A stretch of 48,825 nucleotides of DNA from Deltaproteobacteria bacterium (GTDB lineage Bacteria > Desulfobacterota > GWC2-55-46), in NCBI GenBank assembly GCA_016219015.1, contig JACRCL010000021.1, positions 1-48,825 on the forward strand, in the 5' to 3' direction. Positions 7,027-14,915 of the stretch are shown piece by piece. Under the pieces are notes generated by a model, which worked only from the letters and a program-made list of their open reading frames with translations, had not been told where the DNA came from and searched no databases. The position numbers and the translations under genes were made by a program. Each line of letters opens with the position of its first letter. Positions within the stretch are counted from its first letter, which is position 1.

Positions 7027-8735
7027 GGGTTGCTGGCCTTCATTTCCTCGCGGAGTTTCTCGAGCTTGTCCTTGAGCTGGTTGTTGCCGGGGTTTATCTT
7101 GAGGGCCGACTCGTAGGAGGACAGGGCCTTCTGCTTCTGGTCGTACCTCAGGTACGCGTCCCCGAGGTGCTCTATCACGAGCGGGTCTTCGGGAAGGGCG
7201 CGGGCCGCCTTCTCAAGCTCCTTCACGGCCTTGCTGAACTCGCCCTTCTTGTAATAGACCCATCCGAGGGAGTCGAGTATGTGGCCGCTTTCGGGCTTGA
7301 GCTCAAGGGCCTTTTTTATGAACTCCTCCGCCTCGTTGAGCTTCACGCCCTTTTCGGCGTAGGAGTAGCCGATATAGTTAAGGGCGTTGGCGTGTTTGGG
7401 GTCGAGGGCGAGGACCTTGTACATGGACTCTATGACCCTGTCCTGCATCTGCGCCTCGTCGTATACCACGCCCTGGAGGAAGTAAAGCTCGGGGTCCTTG
7501 GGGTCGGCCTTGATGGCGCGGTCGAGCGTATCTATGGCCTCCTGGTACTTCTTCGCCTCCCTGTAGATGGTGGCCAGCAGGCGCAGGAGGTCAGAGTTGT
7601 CGCCCTTTATCTTTATCGCGTCGCTCAGCTCCTTTATGGTGTTGTCGAGCCTGCCCTGGCGCTCATAGATGTAGGCGAGGTGTATCTTCGAGTCGATGAA
7701 GCTCGTGTCCTTCTCCGGGATCTTCTGAAACTCGCTGGCCGCCCTTATGAGGTCGCCTTTCTCCTCGTAGGTGGTGCCGAGGTAGTACCTCACCCTGTGG
7801 AAGTCCGGGTTCGCGGTGAGGACGTCTCCGAACTTCGTTATCGCCTCGTCGTACTTCTTCTTCTCGAAATATATGAGGCCGGTCTTCACCATCGCGTCGA
7901 GCCGCGTTTCGTCGTTCTTCTCGAGGTCCCTGTACTGGGCGAGGGCCTCGTCGAGCCTGTTCTGCTGGATGTATAGCGTCCCGAGCCTGCTCATGATGGC
8001 GGTGTCGTGCGGCATTATCTCTATGCCCTTCGTGTATACCTGTATGGCCTTGTCGGTCTTCTTGTCCAGCTCGTAGGTCACCCCGAGCTCGAAGTAGGCG
8101 GCCCCGAAGTGCGGGTTCGAGGCCAGCGCCTTCTCGTAGTACTCCGCCGCCGAGGGGTAATTGGACCGGTCGAACTCGACCTTGGCGAGGTAATAGTATG
8201 CCATGACGGAGTCCGGGTTGACCTTCAGGAGCCTGCTCAGGACCTCTATGGCCTTGTCGTACTCCTTTATCCTTGCGTAGATGGAGCCGAGCAGCAGGTA
8301 GGTCTTGTAGTTGTTAGGGTCGAGCTCTATGGCCTTGCCGTAGTTCTCGGCCGCCTTGTGCTCGAGCTTCAGGACCGACTGCAGCTCCGCGAGGGCGAGG
8401 TAGGATTCGGCCCTGTTGGGGTCGAGCTCCACGGCCTTTTCGAGGGAGTCCCCGGCAAGGTCCGTCTCTCCCACGGACATATATGTCTGCCCCAGCTCGG
8501 CGTGCAGGACGGCCGACTTCGGGTCGACCTCTATCGCCTTTTTCAGGAGGTCTATGGCGCCGGAGCTGTTGCCGCCCTTTTTAAGCATCTCGGCGGCCGT
8601 GAAGTAATAGTACGAATCCGAGCTCTTCGTCCTCTTCGCCGTCACCTTCGCCTCGGCCTTTACGGCGAGCGAGGGCGTCAGGAAGCACAGGAAGAAAGCA
8701 GGGAATAGAAGGCTTTTTAAGAGTTTGTTTTCCAC
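7023..8735 (-). CDS. Exported tetratricopeptide repeat protein
   Basis: 570 residues. The GTG at 8735 is chosen because CGGAGGA lies just upstream and it is followed directly by a signal peptide (KLLKSLLFPAFFLCFLTP, cleavage near AVKA-EA). The in-frame codon at 8771 would add 12 unlikely residues. The mature protein is an almost continuous array of about fifteen 34-residue TPRs (for example AIDLLKKAIEVDPKSA). Such solenoids are protein-protein scaffolds. The coupled LolB-like gene suggests a role in envelope or lipoprotein assembly. Specific partner unknown. Confidence 0.88.
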   Translation of the reverse strand: MENKLLKSLLFPAFFLCFLTPSLAVKAEAKVTAKRTKSSDSYYYFTAAEMLKKGGNSSGAIDLLKKAIEVDPKSAVLHAELGQTYMSVGETDLAGDSLEKAVELDPNRAESYLALAELQSVLKLEHKAAENYGKAIELDPNNYKTYLLLGSIYARIKEYDKAIEVLSRLLKVNPDSVMAYYYLAKVEFDRSNYPSAAEYYEKALASNPHFGAAYFELGVTYELDKKTDKAIQVYTKGIEIMPHDTAIMSRLGTLYIQQNRLDEALAQYRDLEKNDETRLDAMVKTGLIYFEKKKYDEAITKFGDVLTANPDFHRVRYYLGTTYEEKGDLIRAASEFQKIPEKDTSFIDSKIHLAYIYERQGRLDNTIKELSDAIKIKGDNSDLLRLLATIYREAKKYQEAIDTLDRAIKADPKDPELYFLQGVVYDEAQMQDRVIESMYKVLALDPKHANALNYIGYSYAEKGVKLNEAEEFIKKALELKPESGHILDSLGWVYYKKGEFSKAVKELEKAARALPEDPLVIEHLGDAYLRYDQKQKALSSYESALKINPGNNQLKDKLEKLREEMKASNP

Positions 8736-9188
8736 CGGTCCTCCGAATTTGCCACGGGCGAAACTTGCCACTGGCGAATCTTGCCGCGAGCGCCGCGGGA
8801 TAAGAGTGCGGCCACGGTTAAGTTTAGGCTACCTCTAAAAATTGTTCTTTTTCCTGACCTCTATGTCAGGTCGGAAATAAAAATGCTCACATATTAACGT
8901 ATATGCTGCGCTTTTTATTTCCGCCCTTCCTTGACTTCAGAAAAAATCCCTGATTTTTATAGGCATCCTTTAATTCCAGGCGGGTTTGCCTGTGGAACGG
9001 CGGTCGAAAGGGGCGAGTCCTTAGAATAGGGCTTTCCCGAAGGCAAATTTTGCCGCCTCCATGATACCACCGTTCGAAACCATAGTCAAACTATTAAACG
9101 GCCCTTGGCTGGAAGCTGAATGAGGTTGAAAAGCGCCGGAGGAGCTTGGGGAGCGGGAGGATGAGTTTTTCGCCTTGGTCTTTGGGGC
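8736..9188. other. Intergenic region without a gene (8736-9188)
   Basis: A gap between the TPR gene and a small minus-strand gene. It holds MITE copy A (8827-8968). The remaining 220 bp (8969-9188) show no convincing coding frame, terminator or promoter. It contains runs such as GGCAAATTTTGCC (9043-9055), a perfect short palindrome of unknown meaning. Confidence 0.6.
8827..8968 (+). mobile_element. MITE-like element, copy A
   Basis: 142 bp beginning GGCTACCTCTAAAAATT and ending with a degenerate inverted copy (GATTTTTATAGGCATCC). It is flanked on both sides by TTTA, a putative 4-bp target duplication. The interior has a CCTGAC/GTCAGG hairpin and CGCTTTTTATTTCCGCCCTT, shared with the copies at 9624 and 27751. 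It encodes nothing, so it is probably a non-autonomous element moved by a transposase elsewhere. Confidence 0.85.
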
Positions 9189-9470
9189 CTAATTTTTATT
9201 TCCGGCGTTCTTGCGCCTCTCGAGCCTGTCCCTCACCTCGACAGGGATATGGACGGACTCGGTGTCGAGGTCCGATAGGATGTCGCTCAGGAGGTCTATC
9301 TTCTCCTCGACGGTCAACCCCTTGTGGATGAGGATGCGCCTTTCGCCCCTGAGCATGAATATCCCTCCGGGGGTGGCGACCTCGCCCTTGCGGAGGTCTT
9401 CGTAGCTGAGCTTTATGGAGAGCCTTTCGGCGGTCTCCTCGAGGATATTTAGGTAAGCTTCGTTTTCCAC
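9189..9470 (-). CDS. Small conserved-looking protein of unknown function
   Basis: The GTG at 9470 gives 93 residues starting with VENEAYLNILEETAERL, with AAGGA eleven bases upstream; the frame stays open to 9545 but that extension looks non-coding. The protein is charged and soluble: a helix (EETAERLSIKLSYEDL), a beta hairpin (GGIFMLRGERRILIH), another helix (TVEEKIDLLSDILSDL), then a basic tail. No catalytic motif is recognised. It is bracketed by two inverted MITE copies (8827-8968 and 9624-9755). Confidence 0.65.
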   Translation of the reverse strand: MENEAYLNILEETAERLSIKLSYEDLRKGEVATPGGIFMLRGERRILIHKGLTVEEKIDLLSDILSDLDTESVHIPVEVRDRLERRKNAGNKN

Positions 9471-9623
9471 GCGTGATATTTTCCTTGTTTGCCATTTTGA
9501 TGTCAAGGACAAAAGAGACAAAGGCGGCAATAAAGAGGTTGACACGGGCTATGCGTTAGATTATATTTCAAATAAGGATTTAGATTTCCTGAAAAATCCC
9601 CCCGGTCTGAAATCAAATCTGAA

Positions 9624-9755
9624 GGCTATCTCTAAAAATCAGGTATTTTTTCTGAAGTCAAGGAAGGGCGGGAATAAAAAAGCGCAGCAATTGTCCATTT
9701 TTATTTTCGCGCCTGACGCAGAGGTCAGGAAAAAGAACAATTTTTAGAGGCAGCC
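9624..9755 (-). mobile_element. MITE-like element, copy B
   Basis: 132 bp in inverse orientation to copies A and C. Read on the minus strand it begins GGCTGCCTCTAAAAATTG and contains the same CCTGACCTC/GTCAGG hairpin and AAGGAAGGGCGGG motif (plus strand). It is flanked by TGAA on both sides, again a 4-bp duplication. It ends 31 bp upstream of the trxA start, so it may carry or disturb the trxA promoter. Confidence 0.85.
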
Positions 9756-9786
9756 TGAAATCATAAGCCCGAAAGGAGCATTATTA

Positions 9787-10113
9787 ATGGCGGAAAACAT
9801 CGTTAACGTGTCTGACTCCAATTTTGAGGCCCTCGTGCTGAAGTCCGAGATACCCGCTCTCGTGGATTTCTGGGCCAGCTGGTGCGCGCCGTGCAGGGCC
9901 ATAGCTCCCATCGTGGAGGAGATGGCCAACGAGTACACCGGCAAGGTCCGCGTCGCCAAGATGAACGTGGACGACAACCCGGCAACCCCGGGCAGGTACG
10001 GCGTAAGGGGCATACCGACGCTCATACTTTTCAAGGGCGGCAAGGTCGTCGACCAGCTCGTGGGAGCGGTGCCAAAGAACCAGATAAAAGACCTTATTGA
10101 AAAAGGTATCTGA
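9787..10113 (+). CDS. trxA: Thioredoxin
   Basis: 108 residues, cytoplasmic dithiol-disulfide oxidoreductase. The active site is WCAPC (residues about 34-38) rather than the usual WCGPC; the family cis-Pro follows in RGIPTLILFKGG. AAAGGAG precedes the ATG at a proper distance. It is followed by a strong terminator, so it is probably transcribed alone. The Gly-to-Ala change between the two cysteines is seen in some thioredoxins and would shift redox potential modestly. Confidence 0.96.
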   Translation: MAENIVNVSDSNFEALVLKSEIPALVDFWASWCAPCRAIAPIVEEMANEYTGKVRVAKMNVDDNPATPGRYGVRGIPTLILFKGGKVVDQLVGAVPKNQIKDLIEKGI

Positions 10114-10138
10114 CATCAAGACGCCTGACGCTTACCGG

Positions 10139-10177
10139 AAGGGACAAGATGACATCTATTTTGTCCCTTTTTTTTTT
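10139..10177 (+). terminator. Rho-independent terminator of trxA
   Basis: AAGGGACAAGAT pairs with ATTTTGTCCCTT, and the stem is followed by an uninterrupted run of ten T residues. Confidence 0.9.
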
Positions 10178-10232
10178 GCGCCGGACAGCCTTGTAAAAGG
10201 GCCTGAAAAAAGTTAAAATGGGAAGGCTTAAT

Positions 10233-10754
10233 ATGAAGAAAAGACATTATATCGCCGCACTGGCTCTGTTTACGGCCTTTACCGTCGCGTTCCCCGGCTG
10301 TAAAAAAGGCGCGGAAGCCCCGGCGGAGAAAAAGGCTGCAGCACAGCCCGACCCCGTAATACCCTTCAAGCTTACGACCTTCGACAAAAAGGAGTGGAGC
10401 GTCGAGGCCTTCAAGGGCAGGCCGCTCGTGATAAACTTCTGGGCGTCCTGGTGCGGCCCCTGCAGGCTGGAGGCGAATGAGCTTCAAAGCGCTTACCTGA
10501 GCCTCAAGGACACGGGCGTGGAGTTCATAGGCGTGGCGCTCCAGGACACGGACCAGGACGCGATGGGGTTCATAAGGAAGTACAAGCTCACCTTCCCGTC
10601 GGGCAGGGACTCGACCGGCGAGATAATGAGGGCGTATAACATATACGGCGTGCCCACCACCTATATAGTCGGCAGGGACGGCTTCATCAAGTACGTCCAC
10701 TCCGGCGCCATCACCGAAGAGATACTGAAGGCCGAGATAAAAAAGGCGCTCTAA
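10233..10754 (+). CDS. TlpA/ResA-like thioredoxin-fold lipoprotein
   Basis: The ATG at 10233 (173 residues) is preferred over 10218 because GGAAGG sits six bases upstream of it. Signal sequence MKKRHYIAALALFTAF, lipobox-like FPGC, then an Ala/Lys linker and a TlpA fold with WASWCGPC and the cis-Pro loop YGVPTTYIV. This class reduces disulfides in periplasmic substrates such as apocytochrome c or acts in thiol homeostasis. Here it would be anchored by lipid. Its partner is not visible; trxA lies just upstream but behind a terminator. Confidence 0.92.
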   Translation: MKKRHYIAALALFTAFTVAFPGCKKGAEAPAEKKAAAQPDPVIPFKLTTFDKKEWSVEAFKGRPLVINFWASWCGPCRLEANELQSAYLSLKDTGVEFIGVALQDTDQDAMGFIRKYKLTFPSGRDSTGEIMRAYNIYGVPTTYIVGRDGFIKYVHSGAITEEILKAEIKKAL

Positions 10755-10845
10755 CAGGCATGACTGTCGTTATCACGGTCATAAAATTCCCGCCCTGAAA
10801 ATTTACCCCCCTCCGCCATCCGTCAACTCCCGGTCCGCGGCGCGG

Positions 10846-10874
10846 TTGCGCTGTCCATTTATCGCTGATAGAAT
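10846..10874 (+). promoter_or_regulatory. Sigma-70-type promoter of nrdJ
   Basis: TTGCGC and TAGAAT are separated by 17 bases, 35 bases upstream of the ribonucleotide reductase start codon. Confidence 0.55.
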
Positions 10875-10908
10875 TTAACTATTAGATTTATTTCATGAAG
10901 GGGGGCGG

Positions 10909-12636
10909 ATGGCACTGAACCTTTCATCCGGCGCGCTCATAGTCCTGCAGAGGCGGTACCTTAAAAAGGACGAGCAGGGCAACGTCATTGAGACCCCCGA
11001 TGAGATGTTCAGGAGGGTGGCCGGGAATATCGCCGGGGCCGAGGGGCTCTACGACAGGTCCCTTGTAAAGAAATACGGGGAGGAGTTCTACGGCCTCCTT
11101 TCAAGGCTTGAGTTCCTGCCCAACTCGCCCACGCTCATGAACGCCGGCAGGAGGTTGCAGCAGCTCGCGGCCTGCTTCGTGCTGCCGGTGGGCGATTCGC
11201 TCGATTCGATCTTCGATTCCGTCAAAAATACCGCGATAATACACCAGTCCGGCGGGGGCACCGGGTTTTCGTTCTCGAGGCTGCGCCCCTCGACCGACAT
11301 CGTAAGCTCCACCGGGGGGACCGCGAGCGGGCCCGTATCCTTCATGCGTGTGTTCAACGCCGCGACCGAAGCGATAAAGCAGGGCGGCACGAGGAGGGGC
11401 GCCAACATGGGCATACTCCGCGTGGACCACCCCGATATAATCTCCTTCATCACGGTAAAGGATGACCCGGCCGAGTTCGTCAACTTCAACCTTTCAGTGG
11501 CCGTAACGGACTCCTTCATGGAGGCGCTGGAGAAGGGCTCGGACTACCCCCTCATAAACCCGAGGACAGGCAAAGCGGCCGGGTACATGAGCGCGAGGGA
11601 GGTATTCGACAGGATCGTCGAGTCGGCCTGGAAGAGCGGAGAGCCGGGGGTCATATTCATAGACAGGATCAACAAGGCCAACCCGACCCCGCACATAGGG
11701 AGCTTCGAGGCGACGAACCCGTGCGGGGAGCAGCCGCTCCTTGATTACGAGCCGTGCAACCTCGGCTCCATCAACCTCGGTAAAATCCTGAAGAGGGGCG
11801 CGAAGGGCTGGGAGATCGACAAAGATAAGCTCGAATATACCGTCCGCCTCGCAGTCCGTTTCCTCGACGACGTGATAGACATGAGCAAGTATCCCACCCG
11901 CGAGATAGACGCGATGGCGAAGGCTAACAGGAAAATAGGGCTCGGCGTGATGGGGTTCGCGGATATGCTCGTAAGGCTGAGAGAGCCGTACGCCGGAGAG
12001 CGGAGCTTCGGGATAGCCGAAGAGGTGATGGGGCTCATAAGCCGGATTGGCCGGGACGAGTCAAGGAGGCTCGCGGAGGCGAAGGGGCCTTTCCCGAACA
12101 TAAAGGGGTCGGTATTCGACAGACCCGGCGTAAGGCCCGTGAGGAACTCCACCGTCACCACCATCGCCCCGACCGGGACATTGAGCATAATCGCCGGATG
12201 CTCCTCCGGCATAGAGCCTTTCTACTCGTTAAGCTATACGAGGCAGGTCTTAAACGGAGTAAAGATACCGGAGGTGAACCCGCTGGTGGCCGAGGTGGCC
12301 GGGGAGGAAGGGTTCTACTCCGACAACCTGGTGGACTTCATCACGCGTGGAGGGGAGATAAGGGAAAGGAAAGACGTGCCCGCGCGCATAAAGGACATCT
12401 TCGTAACCGCCTTCGACGTCCCGCCGGAAGGGCACATAAGGATGCAGGCGGCCTTCCAGAAGCATACGGACAACGCCGTATCGAAGACCATAAACCTCCC
12501 TCCCGGCGCCCTTCCCGACGACGTGAAGCAGGCCTATCTCCTTGCCTACAGGCTCGGGTGCAAGGGCGTCACGGTCTACAGGTCGGGGACAAGGGCGGAG
12601 CAGGTCCTTACGTGCAAAAGCCCGCTGTACTGCTGA
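10909..12636 (+). CDS. nrdJ: Class II (adenosylcobalamin-dependent) ribonucleotide reductase
   Basis: 575 residues. Reduces ribonucleotides to deoxyribonucleotides with a radical generated from coenzyme B12. Recognisable elements: LEFLPNSPTLMNAG, the first active cysteine in QQLAACFVLPV, HQSGGGTGFSFSRLRP, the finger-loop motif NPCGEQPLLDYEPCNLGSIN with the radical cysteine, and TIAPTGTLSIIAGCSSGIEP. The C-terminus ends with two cysteines (CKSPLYC) able to re-reduce the active site. No partner subunit is encoded nearby, as expected of class II. The ATG is preceded by a G-rich ribosome-binding site. Confidence 0.95.
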   Translation: MALNLSSGALIVLQRRYLKKDEQGNVIETPDEMFRRVAGNIAGAEGLYDRSLVKKYGEEFYGLLSRLEFLPNSPTLMNAGRRLQQLAACFVLPVGDSLDSIFDSVKNTAIIHQSGGGTGFSFSRLRPSTDIVSSTGGTASGPVSFMRVFNAATEAIKQGGTRRGANMGILRVDHPDIISFITVKDDPAEFVNFNLSVAVTDSFMEALEKGSDYPLINPRTGKAAGYMSAREVFDRIVESAWKSGEPGVIFIDRINKANPTPHIGSFEATNPCGEQPLLDYEPCNLGSINLGKILKRGAKGWEIDKDKLEYTVRLAVRFLDDVIDMSKYPTREIDAMAKANRKIGLGVMGFADMLVRLREPYAGERSFGIAEEVMGLISRIGRDESRRLAEAKGPFPNIKGSVFDRPGVRPVRNSTVTTIAPTGTLSIIAGCSSGIEPFYSLSYTRQVLNGVKIPEVNPLVAEVAGEEGFYSDNLVDFITRGGEIRERKDVPARIKDIFVTAFDVPPEGHIRMQAAFQKHTDNAVSKTINLPPGALPDDVKQAYLLAYRLGCKGVTVYRSGTRAEQVLTCKSPLYC

Positions 12637-12689
12637 AAGGTTTGGACAAGCGGGCTTAAATCTGGTAAAGGATTGTTCTGGACCAAGCC

Positions 12690-13358
12690 ATGAAGATATC
12701 CCCTTCGATACTGTCGGCGGACTTTACCCGCCTTAAAGACGAGCTCAAGGCGATCGAAGCCGCCGGGGCCGACTACGTCCATGTGGACGTGATGGACGGC
12801 CATTTCGTCCCGAACATAACCATAGGGCCCTTCGTGGTGGAGGCGATTAAAAAGGCCACGCGGCTGCCACTCGACGTACACCTCATGATAGAGGAGCCGG
12901 AGAGGTACATAGACGACTTCGCGAAGGCGGGCAGCTCGATTGTAACCGTCCACGTCGAGGCGACAAGGCATCTTCACAAAGTGGTTCAGATGATAAGGGA
13001 CAAAGGGTTGAAGGCCGGGGTGTCGCTTAATCCCGCTACCCCAGTCCACACTTTGGACGACATCATCGGGGACGTAGACCTGGTGCTCATAATGTCCGTC
13101 AACCCCGGCTTTTCCGGGCAGGGGTTCATCCCTTCGGCATTGAAGAAGATAGAGGCCGTAAGGAGGATGATAGGAGAGACCGGAAGGGCTATCGAGCTCG
13201 AGGTAGACGGGGGCATTAAGGTAAACAACATAAAAGAAGCCGCGCTTGCCGGGGCCGACGTCTTCGTATCGGGCTCGGGCGTATTCGGCACAAATGATTA
13301 CGGAAAGACAATAGAGGCGATGAGAAAGGAGATAAGCCCGGTAAGATTAAAGGCCTGA
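12690..13358 (+). CDS. rpe: Ribulose-phosphate 3-epimerase
   Basis: 222-residue TIM barrel that interconverts ribulose 5-phosphate and xylulose 5-phosphate in the pentose phosphate pathway. It has the signatures SPSILSADF, VDVMDGHFVPNITIG, LDVHLMI, MSVNPGFSGQ and LEVDGGI, which include the two catalytic aspartates and the metal histidines. It begins 53 bp after nrdJ on the same strand. A supply link (ribose phosphate to deoxynucleotides) is a reasonable inference. No clear Shine-Dalgarno sequence is seen. Confidence 0.97.
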   Translation: MKISPSILSADFTRLKDELKAIEAAGADYVHVDVMDGHFVPNITIGPFVVEAIKKATRLPLDVHLMIEEPERYIDDFAKAGSSIVTVHVEATRHLHKVVQMIRDKGLKAGVSLNPATPVHTLDDIIGDVDLVLIMSVNPGFSGQGFIPSALKKIEAVRRMIGETGRAIELEVDGGIKVNNIKEAALAGADVFVSGSGVFGTNDYGKTIEAMRKEISPVRLKA

Positions 13359-13447
13359 TATCCCCCACCCTGATAATTCACCCCTTGCCACGCTGCATTT
13401 ACGGAACATTTCATCACGGCTGAAAACCCTGAAAAACCTTCTAAAAG

Positions 13448-13476
13448 TTGAAAAAAAACAGGTTTTATAGTAAATT
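13448..13476 (+). promoter_or_regulatory. Putative promoter upstream of the PAS membrane protein
   Basis: TTGAAA and TAAATT are spaced by 17 bases in an AT-rich gap, about 60 bases upstream of the ATG at 13536. Confidence 0.4.
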
Positions 13477-13535
13477 ATAGGCATCGCATCCAGAGAAAGC
13501 GCCTTGTGTATCGTTTTTTAATAAGAGCACTTCTT

Positions 13536-14684
13536 ATGGATGATAAAAGAAAAACAAGAACCCACCCCGTCCGCAACTTCGTCCTCATCGGAATAATCCT
13601 CGCGATAGTCTTCTGGCTCCTCGAATCCGCGATGCACGCCTATATATTCGGGCGGAGTAATCTTATGGCCGAATTGGTCCCGGCCGATTCCAACGAGCTA
13701 TGGATGCGCTCCGTGATATCTCTCCTTTTCATCGGGTTCGGCGTCTACGCGGACATGATGATAAACAGGAGGAGGGCCGCCGAGGAGGCGCTCGCATCGA
13801 GCGAGGAGAAGTACCGCCGGATAATAGAGACCTCCGAGGAGGGCGTATGGGTAATCGACGGCTCCGGCAGGACGGCCTTCGTAAACAAAAAGATGGCTGA
13901 GATGCTCGGGGCGACGCCCGGGGAGATGGCGGGCAGGCATCTTTTCGATTTCATGGACACGGAGTCGGTAAAAAGCGCCGAGGCGTACCTTGAGCGCAGG
14001 AAAAGCGGCATCAGGGAGCAGCACGACTTCAGGTTCAAAAGAAAGGACGGTGGCGACCTCTGGGCCATAGTGTCGACCACTCCCATAACCGGCCCGGACG
14101 GGGAGTACGCCGGCGCGCTCGCGATGATAACCGACATAACCGAGAGAAAGCGCGCGGAAGAGTCCCTGAGGTCGACGAACGAGCTCTACAGCACGCTCGC
14201 AAAGACCGCGGAGGAAGCGATATTCATAGTAGGCAGGCCGTACTCGGTCCTGTTCGTGAACGCCTCGGCCGCGAACCTCCTGGATAGCAGCCCCGAGGGT
14301 GCGACCGGCAGGGCGCTCGAAGACCTCTTGCCTGAAAGCACGTTAAAAGCGGCAAGGCCGCTGGTCGATTCGGTATTCAACACCGGGAAGCCGTGTTCTT
14401 ACGAGGGCGGGTTTACCTTAAAAGGGAAGGAGATATGGCTCGATACCTCGCTCGCGCCACTGTTCGACGAGGCAGGCGGGGTCAAGGCGGTCATGGGCAT
14501 AGCCCATGACACCACGAAGAGGAGGAAGTCCGAAGGGGCGCTCCGTGAGAGGGTCGAGGAGCTCGAGCGCTTCAGGAGGGTGACCGTGGACAGGGAACTC
14601 AGGCTCAGGGAGCTTAAGGACAGGGTCGTTTTTCTGGAAGCGGAGCTTGATAAGGTCAACGGACATGGCACGGCCCCCGGGTAG
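13536..14684 (+). CDS. Membrane PAS-PAS sensor protein without an output domain
   Basis: 382 residues from the ATG at 13536 (a GTG at 13506 would add ten). Two hydrophobic segments (FVLIGIILAIVFWLLE and SVISLLFIGFGVYADMMI) flank a short periplasmic loop. They are followed by PAS 1 (EEKYRRIIETSEEGVWVIDG ending ITDITERKRAEE), PAS 2 (about residues 215-335) and a C-terminal coiled coil (VEELERFRRVTVDRELRLRE). There is no histidine kinase, GGDEF or EAL domain. It may signal through a partner such as the HD-GYP protein downstream. Confidence 0.85.
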   Translation: MDDKRKTRTHPVRNFVLIGIILAIVFWLLESAMHAYIFGRSNLMAELVPADSNELWMRSVISLLFIGFGVYADMMINRRRAAEEALASSEEKYRRIIETSEEGVWVIDGSGRTAFVNKKMAEMLGATPGEMAGRHLFDFMDTESVKSAEAYLERRKSGIREQHDFRFKRKDGGDLWAIVSTTPITGPDGEYAGALAMITDITERKRAEESLRSTNELYSTLAKTAEEAIFIVGRPYSVLFVNASAANLLDSSPEGATGRALEDLLPESTLKAARPLVDSVFNTGKPCSYEGGFTLKGKEIWLDTSLAPLFDEAGGVKAVMGIAHDTTKRRKSEGALRERVEELERFRRVTVDRELRLRELKDRVVFLEAELDKVNGHGTAPG

Positions 14685-14706
14685 AATCCACCCCGGGACA
14701 ATCACC

Positions 14707-14842
14707 TTGAACACCATAGCGAGCGCATTCCCCGAAGAAAAGCCGCGTGGAATCTTCGACACATAAGGAAATTTCGATTTCGGTTCGCTCGCTAAACCCC
14801 GCTGCAAGCAGCGGGGAATGCGCTAAGCTGTGTGTATTCAAC
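14707..14842. repeat. Inverted-repeat element, family 3 (copy 1)
   Basis: The outer arms TTGAACACCATAGCGAGCGC and its inverted counterpart ending ATTCAAC bound about 136 bp. The interior ATCTTCGACACATAAGGAAA and CCGCTGCAAGCAGCGG recur in inverse orientation at 35981-36092. It lies between two signalling genes and encodes no protein. Confidence 0.75.
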
Positions 14843-14915
14843 AAGTTCCAAAGCTGAAAGAAAAAAGGCCCGCGCGGGTCCCGCGCCGCTTTTTCGGCGA
14901 CAAGAGGGCGGTCGA

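Noticed and set aside
12634-12690. Possible selenocysteine read-through at the TGA ending nrdJ (preceded by a cysteine codon)
   Set aside because: The sequence after the TGA (18 codons to the next stop) shows no family similarity, overlaps the rpe start region, and the protein already ends with the expected cysteine pair. No hairpin of bSECIS type was seen.
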